NCBI GenBank assembly: GCA_030148705.1
Contig: JASBSY010000003.1
Location: forward strand, 1 to 64,000
From: Pukyongia sp.
GTDB lineage: Bacteria; Bacteroidota; Bacteroidia; Flavobacteriales; Flavobacteriaceae
Direction: 5' to 3'
DNA length: 64,000 bases
A program made the position numbers and the translations under genes. How positions within the stretch are numbered: the stretch's first letter is position 1; the number at the start of each line of letters is the position of its first letter. This document shows, piece after piece, positions 34,289 through 43,055 of the stretch. The notes under the pieces are model-generated. The model searched no databases, was not told the origin of the DNA, and saw only the letters and a program-made list of their open reading frames with translations.

Positions 34289-35611
34289 ATGAACGAGACC
34301 TTTATCTTTCTTATCCTTGCAGCTTTCTGTATGCTTGTCGGTGCCTTTATAGGAAATATGTTTGCGCGTCTAAAGCAAAAAAGTGAAACAGCCCAACTGA
34401 ACGAACGAATTTCACAGTTACAAGCTCAGGAAGAAAAGCTTAACGAACGCTTCGAACAGGCCCTCAATGAACGGGAAGTAATAAGAAAGGAAAAGGACTT
34501 CCTCAATTCGGAACTGGTAAAACGAAACGCCGAATTTCAGAACCTGGAGGAGCGCAACCGCGAACAGAAGGCCGAAGTTGAAAAGCTTCAGGAAAAATTC
34601 ACCAAGGAATTCGAAAATCTCGCCAATAAGATCCTGGACGAAAAATCCACCAAATTCACCAAGCAAAACAAGGAAAGCCTGGAAATGCTGCTGAACCCGC
34701 TTTCAGAAAAAATAAAAACCTTCGAAAAACGGGTAGAAGATACCCATAAGGAAAGTATAGACCGGCACGCCATGCTGCGGCAGCAAATCATCGGACTAAA
34801 GGAGCTCAACGAACAAATGAGCAAAGAGGCTACCAATCTCACCAAAGCCCTTAAAGGGGACAGTAAGATACAGGGGAATTGGGGAGAACTGGTGCTGGAA
34901 CGGGTGCTGGAAAAAAGCGGCCTGGAGAAGGATCGGGAATATTTTATGCAGAGCAGTTATACTACCGATGATGGAAAAAGAATACTGCCCGATGTGGTGC
35001 TGCACCTGCCGGACCGTAAGAAAATGATAATCGACTCCAAGGTTTCTCTGGTGGCTTACGAGCGCTTTGTCAACGAAGAGGATGAAGGCCAACGGCCACT
35101 ACATCTTAAGGAGCACGTTAGTTCATTAAAAAAACATATCGAGCAGCTAAGCTCAAAGAACTATCAGGATATTTACAAAATAGAGAGTCCGGATTTTGTG
35201 CTGCTGTTTGTGCCCATAGAGCCGGCCTTTGCCATAGCTATTAACAACGATTCGAACCTGTATAACTGGGCGTTTGAAAAGAATATCGTGATCGTTACAC
35301 CTTCCACCCTGCTGGCTACCCTCCGTACCATAGACAGCATGTGGACCAACGAAAAACAGCAACAAAATGCACTGGAAATCGCCACCCAGGCAGGTAGATT
35401 GTACGACTCCTTTACCAACCTAACAGACGAATTGATCAAGGTTGGCAAGCAGATTGGTACCGTGCAGGGTACCTATACCACCGCGATGAAGAAACTAACG
35501 GGTAAAGGGAATCTGATCACACGGGTTGAACGCTTAAAGAAACTGGGGGCCAAGACCTCCAAACACCTGGACCAAAAATTACTGGATCGGGCAAAGGAAG
35601 AAGAAGAGTAA
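34289..35611 (+). CDS. rmuC: RmuC-family DNA recombination protein
   Basis: 440 aa. One N-terminal membrane helix (about 4-22), a long coiled coil (about 30-190, rich in EKLNER and QNLEERNREQKAE), then the RmuC nuclease-like domain (QGNWGELVLERVLEKSG, LPDVVLHLPDRKKMIIDSK, DFVLLFVPIEPAF, IVIVTPSTLLATLRTI). Knockouts in E. coli raise inversion at short inverted repeats. It lies 57 bp after btuD and 18 bp before the thioesterase gene, so it may be cotranscribed with the latter. Confidence 0.96.
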   Translation: MNETFIFLILAAFCMLVGAFIGNMFARLKQKSETAQLNERISQLQAQEEKLNERFEQALNEREVIRKEKDFLNSELVKRNAEFQNLEERNREQKAEVEKLQEKFTKEFENLANKILDEKSTKFTKQNKESLEMLLNPLSEKIKTFEKRVEDTHKESIDRHAMLRQQIIGLKELNEQMSKEATNLTKALKGDSKIQGNWGELVLERVLEKSGLEKDREYFMQSSYTTDDGKRILPDVVLHLPDRKKMIIDSKVSLVAYERFVNEEDEGQRPLHLKEHVSSLKKHIEQLSSKNYQDIYKIESPDFVLLFVPIEPAFAIAINNDSNLYNWAFEKNIVIVTPSTLLATLRTIDSMWTNEKQQQNALEIATQAGRLYDSFTNLTDELIKVGKQIGTVQGTYTTAMKKLTGKGNLITRVERLKKLGAKTSKHLDQKLLDRAKEEEE

Positions 35612-35628
35612 GAAATTTCACAAATGAT

Positions 35629-36180
35629 ATGTCTGAAGAATTTAAACCTATCGCCGCATCGGAGGTAACATTCTCCCAGCTAATGTTGCCGTCCAATACA
35701 AATTTTAACGGAAAGATTCACGGAGGCTATATGCTTTCTCTGATGGACCAGATTGCCTTTGCCTGTGCTTCCAAACACAGTGAGAATTACTGCGTTACTG
35801 CTTCGGTTGATACGGTTGATTTCAAGATTCCTATCGAGGTTGGCGAACTGGTGGTTATGAAGGCCTCGGTGAATTATGTTGGTAATACTTCAATGATTAT
35901 AGGCATTCGGGTAGAAGCCGAAAATGTTCGAACCGGCGTTAAGAAGCATTGTAATTCTTCCTATTTTACCATGGTTGCCAAGGATGACAACGGGAAAAGC
36001 GTAAAAGTTCCGGGCCTGATCATCGATTCGGAAACTGCCTTGAGGCGATTCGTTAAAGGCGCAGCCAGCATGAAACTTAAACAACAGCGAAAGATTGAGT
36101 TTACGGCTTCCGAATTCAGAAAAGAAGACTACCTGGACGAACTATCCGAGTACCGCATTCAGCTTAAATTGAACAAGTAG
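35629..36180 (+). CDS. Hotdog-fold acyl-CoA thioesterase
   Basis: 183 aa of the YciA/ACOT type, splitting acyl-CoA into acid and CoA. Catalytic context: LPSNTNFNGKIHGGYMLSLMDQIAFACASKH (the helix carrying D), ASVDTVDFKIPIEVGELVV, then SMIIGIRVEAENVRTG. It is single-domain with a C-terminal tail. It follows rmuC closely, which probably just reflects transcript sharing. Confidence 0.93.
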   Translation: MSEEFKPIAASEVTFSQLMLPSNTNFNGKIHGGYMLSLMDQIAFACASKHSENYCVTASVDTVDFKIPIEVGELVVMKASVNYVGNTSMIIGIRVEAENVRTGVKKHCNSSYFTMVAKDDNGKSVKVPGLIIDSETALRRFVKGAASMKLKQQRKIEFTASEFRKEDYLDELSEYRIQLKLNK

Positions 36181-36189
36181 AAGTCCCTG

Positions 36190-37077
36190 TTAAAAGATTC
36201 GACTTAGGTTAAATCCGAAGTAAAAATCGCCCTCACCCCAATCTCCGCTTCCCTGGGAGATAAAGCCGTTTTCGAACATGGGTTGTGCATTGGTAAAATG
36301 CATTTGAAAGACATGGCCGCCTGTCTCCAGGTCCACTCCTATTGATAAGGGATCATTGTATACCGAATTCTTATTTCGGTTCAGGTGAATGCCGTAATCT
36401 ACATTCACGCTCCATCGTTTAGTAAGTTTATAGCGACCTCCCACCCCAACAGCAAACTGGTCGTTTTCCTCGTCGAATTCCAGCAGGGTTTCATCCGGGA
36501 GCATTACAAAACTGCGTGTGGCCAGATTCTCATGCAGATACGTTGGCGCAATCATAACGGTAAGTCGTTCACTTGCTTTGTGAGAAACGATCAGTTGCGA
36601 GGTATAACTAAGACGATCGGTAAATTTAAAATCGGCAAATCCATCTTCATCCAGGGCAGTATTAACTGTTAGAAGATTATATCCCACAAGGGTAATTGGA
36701 TTTCCGGTTGTATTCTGCTGCAAGATGCGGTATTTCAGGTGTGCGCCATAGGTTTTCTGAAACGAACTCCTGGCGATACCCGCATTCAGCCAGTCTGTAA
36801 AACCGTAAATGAATTTCAGTTGTGTAACGGCTTCATCCAGGCCGAAAAAGTCGTCGAAACCGTTTTTAACCGTTCCGAATCTATGTGAAACGATAAATAC
36901 CAGGCTGTTCTTATGAGCCAACTTAGTCGATTCGAAGTTCACCACTTTCAAGCCTTTAAAAGCAGCTCTAACAGCCGTATCTGTACTTAAGCTTTCTTCC
37001 AGTTCATTCAAAAGTTCATCCTGAGCACAGAGCATTAAGGGCAACATCAGACTAATAAGCAACCATATTTTTTTCAT
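36190..37077 (-). CDS. DUF5777 outer-membrane beta-barrel protein
   Basis: 295 aa. Signal peptide MKKIWLLISLMLPLMLCAQ, then a barrel with many alternating strands and an aromatic end (YFGFNLSRIF). FIVSHRFGTVKNGFDDFFGLDE and RWSVNVDYGIHLNRNK match the DUF5777 family. The family is restricted to Bacteroidota and has no known activity. It is the last gene of a five-gene operon with a cupredoxin, a haem-c lipoprotein and YceI, which hints at a redox or quinone-related envelope task. Confidence 0.9.
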   Translation of the reverse strand: MKKIWLLISLMLPLMLCAQDELLNELEESLSTDTAVRAAFKGLKVVNFESTKLAHKNSLVFIVSHRFGTVKNGFDDFFGLDEAVTQLKFIYGFTDWLNAGIARSSFQKTYGAHLKYRILQQNTTGNPITLVGYNLLTVNTALDEDGFADFKFTDRLSYTSQLIVSHKASERLTVMIAPTYLHENLATRSFVMLPDETLLEFDEENDQFAVGVGGRYKLTKRWSVNVDYGIHLNRNKNSVYNDPLSIGVDLETGGHVFQMHFTNAQPMFENGFISQGSGDWGEGDFYFGFNLSRIF

Positions 37078-37084
37078 CTTTAGG

Positions 37085-37456
37085 TCATTTTAAGATCAGG
37101 CATTGATCGAGTTTTACCAGTTCAAACAGCTCATCATAACCTACGCAGCGGCCTTTTACAACTATGATTTCGTGTAAATTCAGTTCGGGTAGTTCTGAAA
37201 AACTGCAACTCACCAGTTGGTCCAGAACCAGGGAGTTCCCTTCGATTTCTGTAACTACCCCACTTACTGTTACAACATTGTTTAACAGCAATTTGGAATT
37301 CCCGTTGGTAAACCTTTCTGAAATTCTTACAGCTGTGAGCACCTCTACAGCTTCCTCTTCGGAAATATCCCGATGGTCTTTGTACAAATAGCTGTAGCCT
37401 ACTATGACGGTGATTACAAATAAGGATACTAGTACTATGACGGTCCGTTTTTTCAT
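37085..37456 (-). CDS. Membrane-anchored OB-fold (tRNA_anti-like) protein
   Basis: 123 aa with an N-terminal membrane helix (VIVLVSLFVITVIVGYSYLY) and a small beta-barrel domain: VTVSGVVTEIEGNSLVLDQ, then LNLHEIIVVKGRCVGYDEL. This is the periplasmic OB pattern of tRNA_anti-like proteins, which probably bind something other than tRNA. The two cysteines, in VSCSF and GRC, are spaced so that a disulphide is possible. It shares 1 bp with yceI and is 7 bp from the DUF5777 gene. Confidence 0.85.
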   Translation of the reverse strand: MKKRTVIVLVSLFVITVIVGYSYLYKDHRDISEEEAVEVLTAVRISERFTNGNSKLLLNNVVTVSGVVTEIEGNSLVLDQLVSCSFSELPELNLHEIIVVKGRCVGYDELFELVKLDQCLILK

Positions 37457-38004
37457 TATTCGCCCCTTAGGTTAAATTCTACAAAAACGTCAACGCTTTC
37501 GGCAATCTTATTACGAACTATTGAAGGAATTTTAATATCAAAGTCTTCCGGATTTAACATAAAGCTGCCGGTAATTTTAATCTTGCCATCAACTTTTGAC
37601 AGTCCAACCGGTATAACCCTGGATTGACTTATTCCACGAATGGTTATGGTTCCGGGCAGCTGCACTCTTATCACCTTTTCAGTGAGGACGTCCGGATTGA
37701 AATTGTCCATCTTTCCCTTGAAAACCGCTTTCGGATGTTCGGTGGATTCCATATAGTTCTCATTGAAGTGTTCTTCCATTAAGGCCACTTTAAAACGGAA
37801 TCCCTTTATGAGGGCCAGGGCGACAAATTCTCCGGTATCGGTATTGAGAATAGCCCCTACATCACCGTTTACCGCTTTTACCTCTTCGAATGACGGCACA
37901 GAAGCTTCGAAGGTGATATTCCCAGTCTTAGTACTGAATTTACCCTGTGCGGTAAGCCCAAAAGTGTTGAATAAAACTATTGATGCGATAATAAGGAGTC
38001 TCAT
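37456..38004 (-). CDS. YceI-family lipid/isoprenoid-binding protein
   Basis: 182 aa with a signal peptide (RLLIIASIVLFNTFGLTAQ). YceI lipocalin-like pattern: GKFSTKTGNITFEASVP, ALIKGFRFKVALMEEHFNENYMES with PKAVFKG, and GTITIRGISQSRVIPVGL. Family members bind polyisoprenoid chains such as ubiquinone or octaprenyl phosphate in the periplasm. In this operon next to copper and haem proteins, a quinone-carrier role is attractive but unproven. Confidence 0.92.
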   Translation of the reverse strand: MRLLIIASIVLFNTFGLTAQGKFSTKTGNITFEASVPSFEEVKAVNGDVGAILNTDTGEFVALALIKGFRFKVALMEEHFNENYMESTEHPKAVFKGKMDNFNPDVLTEKVIRVQLPGTITIRGISQSRVIPVGLSKVDGKIKITGSFMLNPEDFDIKIPSIVRNKIAESVDVFVEFNLRGE

Positions 38005-38014
38005 AACAGCAGCA

Positions 38015-38389
38015 TTAATTTTCCAATAGTCCGTCGTTATTCCATTCGAAAATAAGATCGATGGTTGCCTGCGGCAGTCTTGGTCCTCCGAATGGCATCA
38101 AACCGGCCTCCCCTTCGGCCCTGCTGATTCTGTCCAATAAGCCCCTGTTCTCAACCGCATCCACAACGTCGAGGTAGGTGACCAACGGCATAGGGGCATC
38201 GTTTTGCGGTGGATTTGAATGACATTGAGTACAAATATTTTCGAAGACAAATCTTACATCCTGAAAGGTCACATCGTCCTCTATTGGATCCCCCGATACG
38301 GGTTGAAGATCATCCAGGTCCCTGGATGAGCAATTCCCCAATACGGTAAGAACCAATACCCCAAGCGGTATTAGCAAATGTTTTTTCAT
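38015..38389 (-). CDS. Haem-c-binding lipoprotein
   Basis: 124 aa. Lipoprotein signal (MKKHLLIPLGVLVLTVLGNC). One c-type haem motif, CTQCH, in FENICTQCHSNPP, followed by LVTYLDVVDAVENRGLLDRI and a Met in GLMPFGGPRLP that may be the sixth ligand. The pattern is typical of short cytochrome c-like domains of Bacteroidota outer-membrane proteins. It lies directly after the cupredoxin gene and before yceI. Confidence 0.9.
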   Translation of the reverse strand: MKKHLLIPLGVLVLTVLGNCSSRDLDDLQPVSGDPIEDDVTFQDVRFVFENICTQCHSNPPQNDAPMPLVTYLDVVDAVENRGLLDRISRAEGEAGLMPFGGPRLPQATIDLIFEWNNDGLLEN

Positions 38390-38390
38390 C

Positions 38391-38969
38391 TTATTTTGTT
38401 TCCACTACGATCCTGGCAGTGTGAGAAAGGTCGCCCGACCGAAGATTTACAAAATAAACGCCCGGGTTAAGGGACGCTATGTTCAATTCATTGAAGTTAC
38501 CACTGATATCGCCATTTTGAACGAGGCTTCCTGTTATGCTGTAAATGCTGAATTCATCTAATTGATACAGGGAAAATACATTCAGCACATCAGTTGCGGG
38601 GTTTGGGTATAATTGAAGGTTTCGCACGAATTGGTCCTCAGCAGACAGTATCATTTCGGTGGTAACCGTTCCAAACATGGTAGCCGGGTGTACATCACAC
38701 TGATAATCTGTGCTACCTACCACCGTGAAGGTGAACGAATACTCAGTTCCCATTCCGGTCATCAGGCCGCTATCGAAGGATTCTGCTCCCCCGGGCAGGC
38801 TGGTAACGCTGTGCTGAAGGCCGTCACCCCAGGTCCATCGCACTGTATCGCCCTGTTGCAGGGTTACGTCGGCAGGTCCGGCTCCCACTGTCCAATTGAT
38901 ATCGAAGGTGGTTTGTGCGGTTAAGGAAAAAGTTAGAATAGAAAAACAGGCAATGAAGAGATTTTTCAT
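38391..38969 (-). CDS. Cupredoxin-domain T9SS cargo protein
   Basis: 192 aa. Signal peptide MKNLFIACFSILTFSLTAQ, a cupredoxin domain (about 20-103) with ligand candidates His in GLQHSV and the Cys-His-Met set in YQCDVHPATMFG, then a type A T9SS sorting domain (LQLYPNPATDVLNVFSLYQL ... LNPGVYFVNLRSGD ... VVETK). It should be a surface-exposed or secreted blue-copper-like electron carrier. It is the first gene of the five-gene envelope redox operon 38969-36190. No clear promoter motif was found. Confidence 0.92.
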   Translation of the reverse strand: MKNLFIACFSILTFSLTAQTTFDINWTVGAGPADVTLQQGDTVRWTWGDGLQHSVTSLPGGAESFDSGLMTGMGTEYSFTFTVVGSTDYQCDVHPATMFGTVTTEMILSAEDQFVRNLQLYPNPATDVLNVFSLYQLDEFSIYSITGSLVQNGDISGNFNELNIASLNPGVYFVNLRSGDLSHTARIVVETK

Positions 38970-39050
38970 AGGAATTTTTTTTTGGTTAATATTTTGGTTG
39001 TCTACTAATTGAACAACTTAGTATTAAAAATTCCTACCTAAAATAAAACA

Positions 39051-39066
39051 CCCCGGAGAACCGGGG
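39051..39066 (-). terminator. Terminator of carB
   Basis: Stem CCCCGG / CCGGGG with an AGAA/TTCT tetraloop, followed on the minus strand by TGTTTTATTTT. It lies 24 bp past the carB stop. Confidence 0.8.
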
Positions 39067-39089
39067 CGTATTTACAAGTATATTTAAGT

Positions 39090-41939
39090 TTATCTGGTGA
39101 GGTACATTTTCCTGCGCGAATACAATTCGTAGAATGCATCGTCTTTAAGGTTGTCGATAAACAAGATGCTTTCCCCCGTACTTTTCATTTCGGGTCCTAA
39201 TTGCTTGTTTACATTAGGAAATTTATTAAAGCTGAAGACAGGTTGTTTAATCGCATAGCCCTCGAGTTTCGGATTGAATTCGAAATCGGTAACCTTGGCG
39301 CCAAGCATGATCTTGGCTGCGTAATTCACGTAAGGTTCACCATATGCCTTGGCGATAAAGGGAACCGTCCGAGAGGCACGTGGATTGGCCTCTATGATAT
39401 ACACCATATCGTCCTTGATGGCAAACTGAATATTGATCAGGCCAACCGTGTTGAGAGCCAGGGCAATCTTCTTAGTATGATCCTTGATCTGCTGCATCAC
39501 GAATTCACCCAGGTTAAAAGGCGGCAAGGTGGCATTCGAATCGCCCGAATGTATTCCACAGGGTTCAATATGCTCCATGATCCCTATGATGTACACGTTT
39601 TCCCCGTCGCAAATGGCATCTGCCTCGGCTTCGATGGCGCCGTCCAGGTAATGATCTAATAGTAATTTGTTATTTGGAATCTTCCGTAACAGATCCACGA
39701 CATGCTCTTCCAGTTCCTGTTTGTTGATAACGATCTTCATTCCCTGTCCGCCTAGGACGTACGAAGGGCGGATCAATAGCGGGAAGTCCAGTTTATCTGC
39801 CAGGGCCAAAGCCTCTTCGGTGGTTTCGGCAGTTCCAAACTCGGGATAGGGTATATCGTTCTCTTTCAGCAGTTCTGAAAAACTACCTCTGTCCTCGGCA
39901 AGATCGAGCGCCTGGAAACTGGTTCCCATGATCTTAATCCCGTAGCGATCCAGTTTTTCGGCTAATTTTAGGGCAGTCTGACCGCCTAATTGTACGATTA
40001 CTCCCTCGGGTTTTTCATGGCGTATGATATCGTAAATATGTTCCCAGAACACCGGCTCGAAATAAAGCTTATCGGCTACATCGAAATCGGTGGAAACCGT
40101 CTCCGGGTTACAGTTAATCATTATGGTTTCATAGCCTACTTCCGAGGCTGCCAACACCCCGTGAACGCAGCAATAGTCGAATTCGATCCCCTGGCCTATC
40201 CTGTTAGGACCGGAACCAAGTACAATGACCTTCTTTTTGTTGGAGACTTCACTGTCGTTCTCTGCATAAAGATCCCCTTCGGCAGTTTTCATTTCATTTT
40301 CGAAGGTGGAATAGTAGTATGGGGTTTCGGCCTTGAACTCTGCCGCACAGGTATCTACCAGTTTATACACTCGCTGAATGTTCAATTCGTCCCTTTTTTT
40401 GTATACCTGGCTTTCAAGACATTTCAGCATATGGGCGATCTGGCGGTCGCCATACCCCTTTTGCTTAGCTTCCAGCAACAGTTCTCTCGGCAAGGTATCC
40501 AGGGTATAGCCGGAGATCTCTTTTTCAAGGGCGTAAAGCTCTTCGTATTGCTTGAGGAACCACATATCGATCTTGGTGATCTCGTGTATCCTGCTCAGGG
40601 GAATTCCCATCTGTATGGCATCGTAAATTACAAATACCCTGTCCCAGCTGGCATAGGTTAGCTTTTCTATAATCTGGTCGTAGTTGGTATAGCTCTTGCC
40701 ATCGGCTCCCAGTCCGTTTCGTTTAATTTCGAGCGACTGTGTTGCCTTGTGCAGGGCTTCCTGGAACGATCGTCCTATTCCCATCACTTCACCTACCGAT
40801 TTCATCTGGAGTCCAAGGGTGCGTTCGGAACCTTCGAATTTATCGAAATTCCATCTCGGGATCTTTACAATTACATAATCCAGGGTTGGTTCGAAGAGGG
40901 CCGAAGTTGATTTGGTGATCTGGTTGTCCAGTTCATCCAAACGGTAGCCAATGGCCAGTTTGGTTGCGATCTTTGCAATCGGGTAACCCGTTGCCTTGGA
41001 GGCCAGCGCCGAGGATCTGGACACCCTGGGGTTAATCTCAATGGCGATAATGTCTTCTTTTTCATCAGGGCTTACGGCGAACTGTACATTACAACCCCCG
41101 GCAAAGTCGCCTATGCTCCGCATCATCTTGATGGCCATGTCCCGCATCCGCTGGTAACAGGTATCGCTAAGAGTCATAGCCGGTGCCACCGTAATGGAAT
41201 CGCCCGTATGGATCCCCATGGGGTCCATATTCTCGATGGTACAAATAATAACTACGTTATCGTTATTGTCCCTTAGTAATTCGAGTTCGTATTCCTTCCA
41301 ACCCAGTAGTGCTTTATCTATAAGTACCTCGTGTATAGGAGAGGCTTCAAGCCCTCTTGTGAGCAATTCATCAAATTCCTCTTCGTTATGCACAAAAGAA
41401 GCCCCGGTACCCCCTAGCGTAAACGAGGGGCGAATCACCACCGGAAAACCGAACTCCTGTGCGATCTCCTTCCCTTTCAGGAATGAGTTGGCGATCTTTG
41501 CCGGTGCAACCGGAATATCGATCTTTTTCATCAGGTTTTTAAACTGCTCCCTATCCTCGGTGATGTTGATGGCTTCAATATCCACTCCTATGATCTTGAC
41601 ATCAAAATCCTCCCAAATTCCTTTTTCATCTGCCTCTATACAGAGGTTTAATGCTGTCTGACCTCCCATGGTAGGTAATACTGCATCTATTTCGGGATGG
41701 TCTTTAAGGATTTTGATAATGGATTTGGTCGTAAGCGGAAGTAAGTACACATGATCGGCCATGACGGGATCAGTCATGATGGTGGCGGGATTCGAATTTA
41801 TCAATATGGTTTTAATTCCATCTTCCCGAAGGGATCGCAGCGACTGGGATCCGGAGTAATCAAATTCACATGCCTGGCCAATGATGATGGGGCCTGAGCC
41901 AATAATAAGTACTGATTTTAAAGCGTTGTTTTTGGGCAT
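39090..41939 (-). CDS. carB: Carbamoyl-phosphate synthase large chain, short form
   Basis: Makes carbamoyl phosphate from bicarbonate, ammonia and two ATP for pyrimidines and arginine. Two ATP-grasp halves are visible: the first with GGQTALNLCIEADEKGI, RPSFTLGGTG and EINPRVSRSSALASKATGYP, the second with VLGSGPNRIGQGIEFDYCCV, RPSYVLGGQGM and EANPRASRTVPFIAKA. It ends at YELYSRRKMYLTR after 949 aa, about 120 shorter than E. coli CarB. The C-terminal MGS allosteric domain (UMP/ornithine site) is missing. That short form is common in Bacteroidota. carA is not in the window. Confidence 0.97.
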   Translation of the reverse strand: MPKNNALKSVLIIGSGPIIIGQACEFDYSGSQSLRSLREDGIKTILINSNPATIMTDPVMADHVYLLPLTTKSIIKILKDHPEIDAVLPTMGGQTALNLCIEADEKGIWEDFDVKIIGVDIEAINITEDREQFKNLMKKIDIPVAPAKIANSFLKGKEIAQEFGFPVVIRPSFTLGGTGASFVHNEEEFDELLTRGLEASPIHEVLIDKALLGWKEYELELLRDNNDNVVIICTIENMDPMGIHTGDSITVAPAMTLSDTCYQRMRDMAIKMMRSIGDFAGGCNVQFAVSPDEKEDIIAIEINPRVSRSSALASKATGYPIAKIATKLAIGYRLDELDNQITKSTSALFEPTLDYVIVKIPRWNFDKFEGSERTLGLQMKSVGEVMGIGRSFQEALHKATQSLEIKRNGLGADGKSYTNYDQIIEKLTYASWDRVFVIYDAIQMGIPLSRIHEITKIDMWFLKQYEELYALEKEISGYTLDTLPRELLLEAKQKGYGDRQIAHMLKCLESQVYKKRDELNIQRVYKLVDTCAAEFKAETPYYYSTFENEMKTAEGDLYAENDSEVSNKKKVIVLGSGPNRIGQGIEFDYCCVHGVLAASEVGYETIMINCNPETVSTDFDVADKLYFEPVFWEHIYDIIRHEKPEGVIVQLGGQTALKLAEKLDRYGIKIMGTSFQALDLAEDRGSFSELLKENDIPYPEFGTAETTEEALALADKLDFPLLIRPSYVLGGQGMKIVINKQELEEHVVDLLRKIPNNKLLLDHYLDGAIEAEADAICDGENVYIIGIMEHIEPCGIHSGDSNATLPPFNLGEFVMQQIKDHTKKIALALNTVGLINIQFAIKDDMVYIIEANPRASRTVPFIAKAYGEPYVNYAAKIMLGAKVTDFEFNPKLEGYAIKQPVFSFNKFPNVNKQLGPEMKSTGESILFIDNLKDDAFYELYSRRKMYLTR

Positions 41940-41994
41940 TTATTCGTTTTTATTTCAGAATGCTAAATTTACGATGCGACAGGGTATAAAAAAA

Positions 41995-42019
41995 AGGTGT
42001 TGCTTAGTTAACAACACCT
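41995..42019 (-). terminator. Terminator of rpmH
   Basis: Stem AGGTGTTG / CAACACCT. The minus-strand reading ends in TTTTTTTT. The plus-strand reading also has T5. It lies between rpmH and carB, so carB must use its own promoter. Confidence 0.85.
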
Positions 42020-42041
42020 TTTTATTTATGACTTATCAACA

Positions 42042-42200
42042 TTATTTTTTGTGACGTGGTTCAGAAGAAACAGAAAGTTTTTTTCTGCCTTTCGCTCTAC
42101 GGGCAGCCAATACTTTTCTACCGTTTACTGAAGCCATACGCTCTCTAAAACCGTGCTTGTTTCGTCTTTTTCTCTTTGATGGCTGAAATGTCCTTTTCAT
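42042..42200 (-). CDS. rpmH: 50S ribosomal protein L34
   Basis: 52 aa basic protein of the large subunit. It reads [20 protein letters not shown], then [20 protein letters not shown] and [12 protein letters not shown], the full family pattern with a short C-terminal extension usual in Bacteroidota. It is a separate transcript with its own strong promoter and terminator. rnpA and dnaA do not adjoin it here. Confidence 0.98.
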   Translation of the reverse strand: MKRTFQPSKRKRRNKHGFRERMASVNGRKVLAARRAKGRKKLSVSSEPRHKK

Positions 42201-42262
42201 TGTAAATTAGGTTAAATCTTCTGAAATTTTCCTTGTTTTTGACCTATTCTCAAAGTCGGGTG

Positions 42263-42293
42263 CAAATATACAATCATTTTTTACTTTCACAAA
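42263..42293 (-). promoter_or_regulatory. Promoter of rpmH
   Basis: On the minus strand: TTTG, 19 nt, TATATTTG followed by C. Full match to the Bacteroidota primary-sigma consensus. Leader of about 55 nt. Confidence 0.75.
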
Positions 42294-42326
42294 CCCTTCT
42301 GCTAAAATATTTCGGTTTGTTTTTTA

Positions 42327-42334
42327 TACCTTTG
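42327..42334 (+). promoter_or_regulatory. -7 element before the TPR-like gene
   Basis: TACCTTTG lies 23 bp before the ATG at 42358. It is divergent from the rpmH promoter. No TTTG at the proper distance. Confidence 0.5.
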
Positions 42335-42357
42335 TGAGCTCATTTTAAATCGAGAGA

Positions 42358-42930
42358 ATGTTCAATAAGATCTTCAAATTAATACTGGCCGGACTCTGTC
42401 TTGCCGCTGCAATCTGGCAGTTTTATGAAACTAATATCGGAAACGGTATCATGCTAATTCTGCTGGGGCTTATCTTCGTTTTTCTCTATTTTAAAAATGA
42501 ATTGATACTGCTGGCTTTCTTAAGGCTTAGAAAACAGGATTTTGAAGGTGCAAAGAAGTGGCTGGACAGGATTAAAAATCCGGAAGCCGCATTGGTAACC
42601 AAGCAGCAGGGGTATTACAACTACCTGAATGGCTTGATGGTTGCCCAAACCAATATGAACGAAGCTGAAAAGTACTTCAGAAAAGCTGAAAAACTGGGCT
42701 TATCCATGAGTACCGATATGGCTATGGTTAAGTTAAACCTGGCCGGAGTGGCAATGACCAAGAATCGCAAACGCGAAGCCGAAATGCTGCTGGCAGAAGC
42801 CAAAAAGCTCGATAAGCAGAATATGCTGGACGATCAGATTAAAATGATGAAACAGCAGATGAAACGAGCCGGAAATATGCCCAGGCAACCCTATGGTCGC
42901 GGGGGTCGCGGCGGCAAAGGCTTTAGATAA
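42358..42930 (+). CDS. Small membrane protein with TPR-like helices and an RG tail
   Basis: 190 aa. Two N-terminal membrane helices (about 7-24 and 29-45) are followed by helical repeats (LRLRKQDFEGAKKWLDRI, GLMVAQTNMNEAEKYFRKAE) that look like two or three TPR motifs on the cytoplasmic side. The end is Met/Gln-rich and then RQPYGRGGRGGKGFR, an RGG-like basic tail that could touch RNA or DNA. Function unknown. It is monocistronic and divergent from rpmH. Confidence 0.85.
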   Translation: MFNKIFKLILAGLCLAAAIWQFYETNIGNGIMLILLGLIFVFLYFKNELILLAFLRLRKQDFEGAKKWLDRIKNPEAALVTKQQGYYNYLNGLMVAQTNMNEAEKYFRKAEKLGLSMSTDMAMVKLNLAGVAMTKNRKREAEMLLAEAKKLDKQNMLDDQIKMMKQQMKRAGNMPRQPYGRGGRGGKGFR

Positions 42931-43024
42931 TTTACATAGTTCCCACTATCTTCAATCGTTCAGCGGATTTTAATCCCACAGTGGAATATTAGTATAATCC
43001 TTAGTAATTATCCAAATAGCTAAT

Positions 43025-43032
43025 TACCTTTG
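43025..43032 (+). promoter_or_regulatory. -7 element before the thioredoxin-like gene
   Basis: TACCTTTG followed by C, 24 bp before the ATG at 43056. No -33 element is clear. Confidence 0.5.
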
Positions 43033-43055
43033 CGTTAGTCAACTAACCTGCATTT

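Noticed and set aside
39090-41939. carB as a truncated pseudogene
   Set aside because: Both ATP-grasp halves are complete, the stop is followed by a good terminator, and this length is normal for Bacteroidota.
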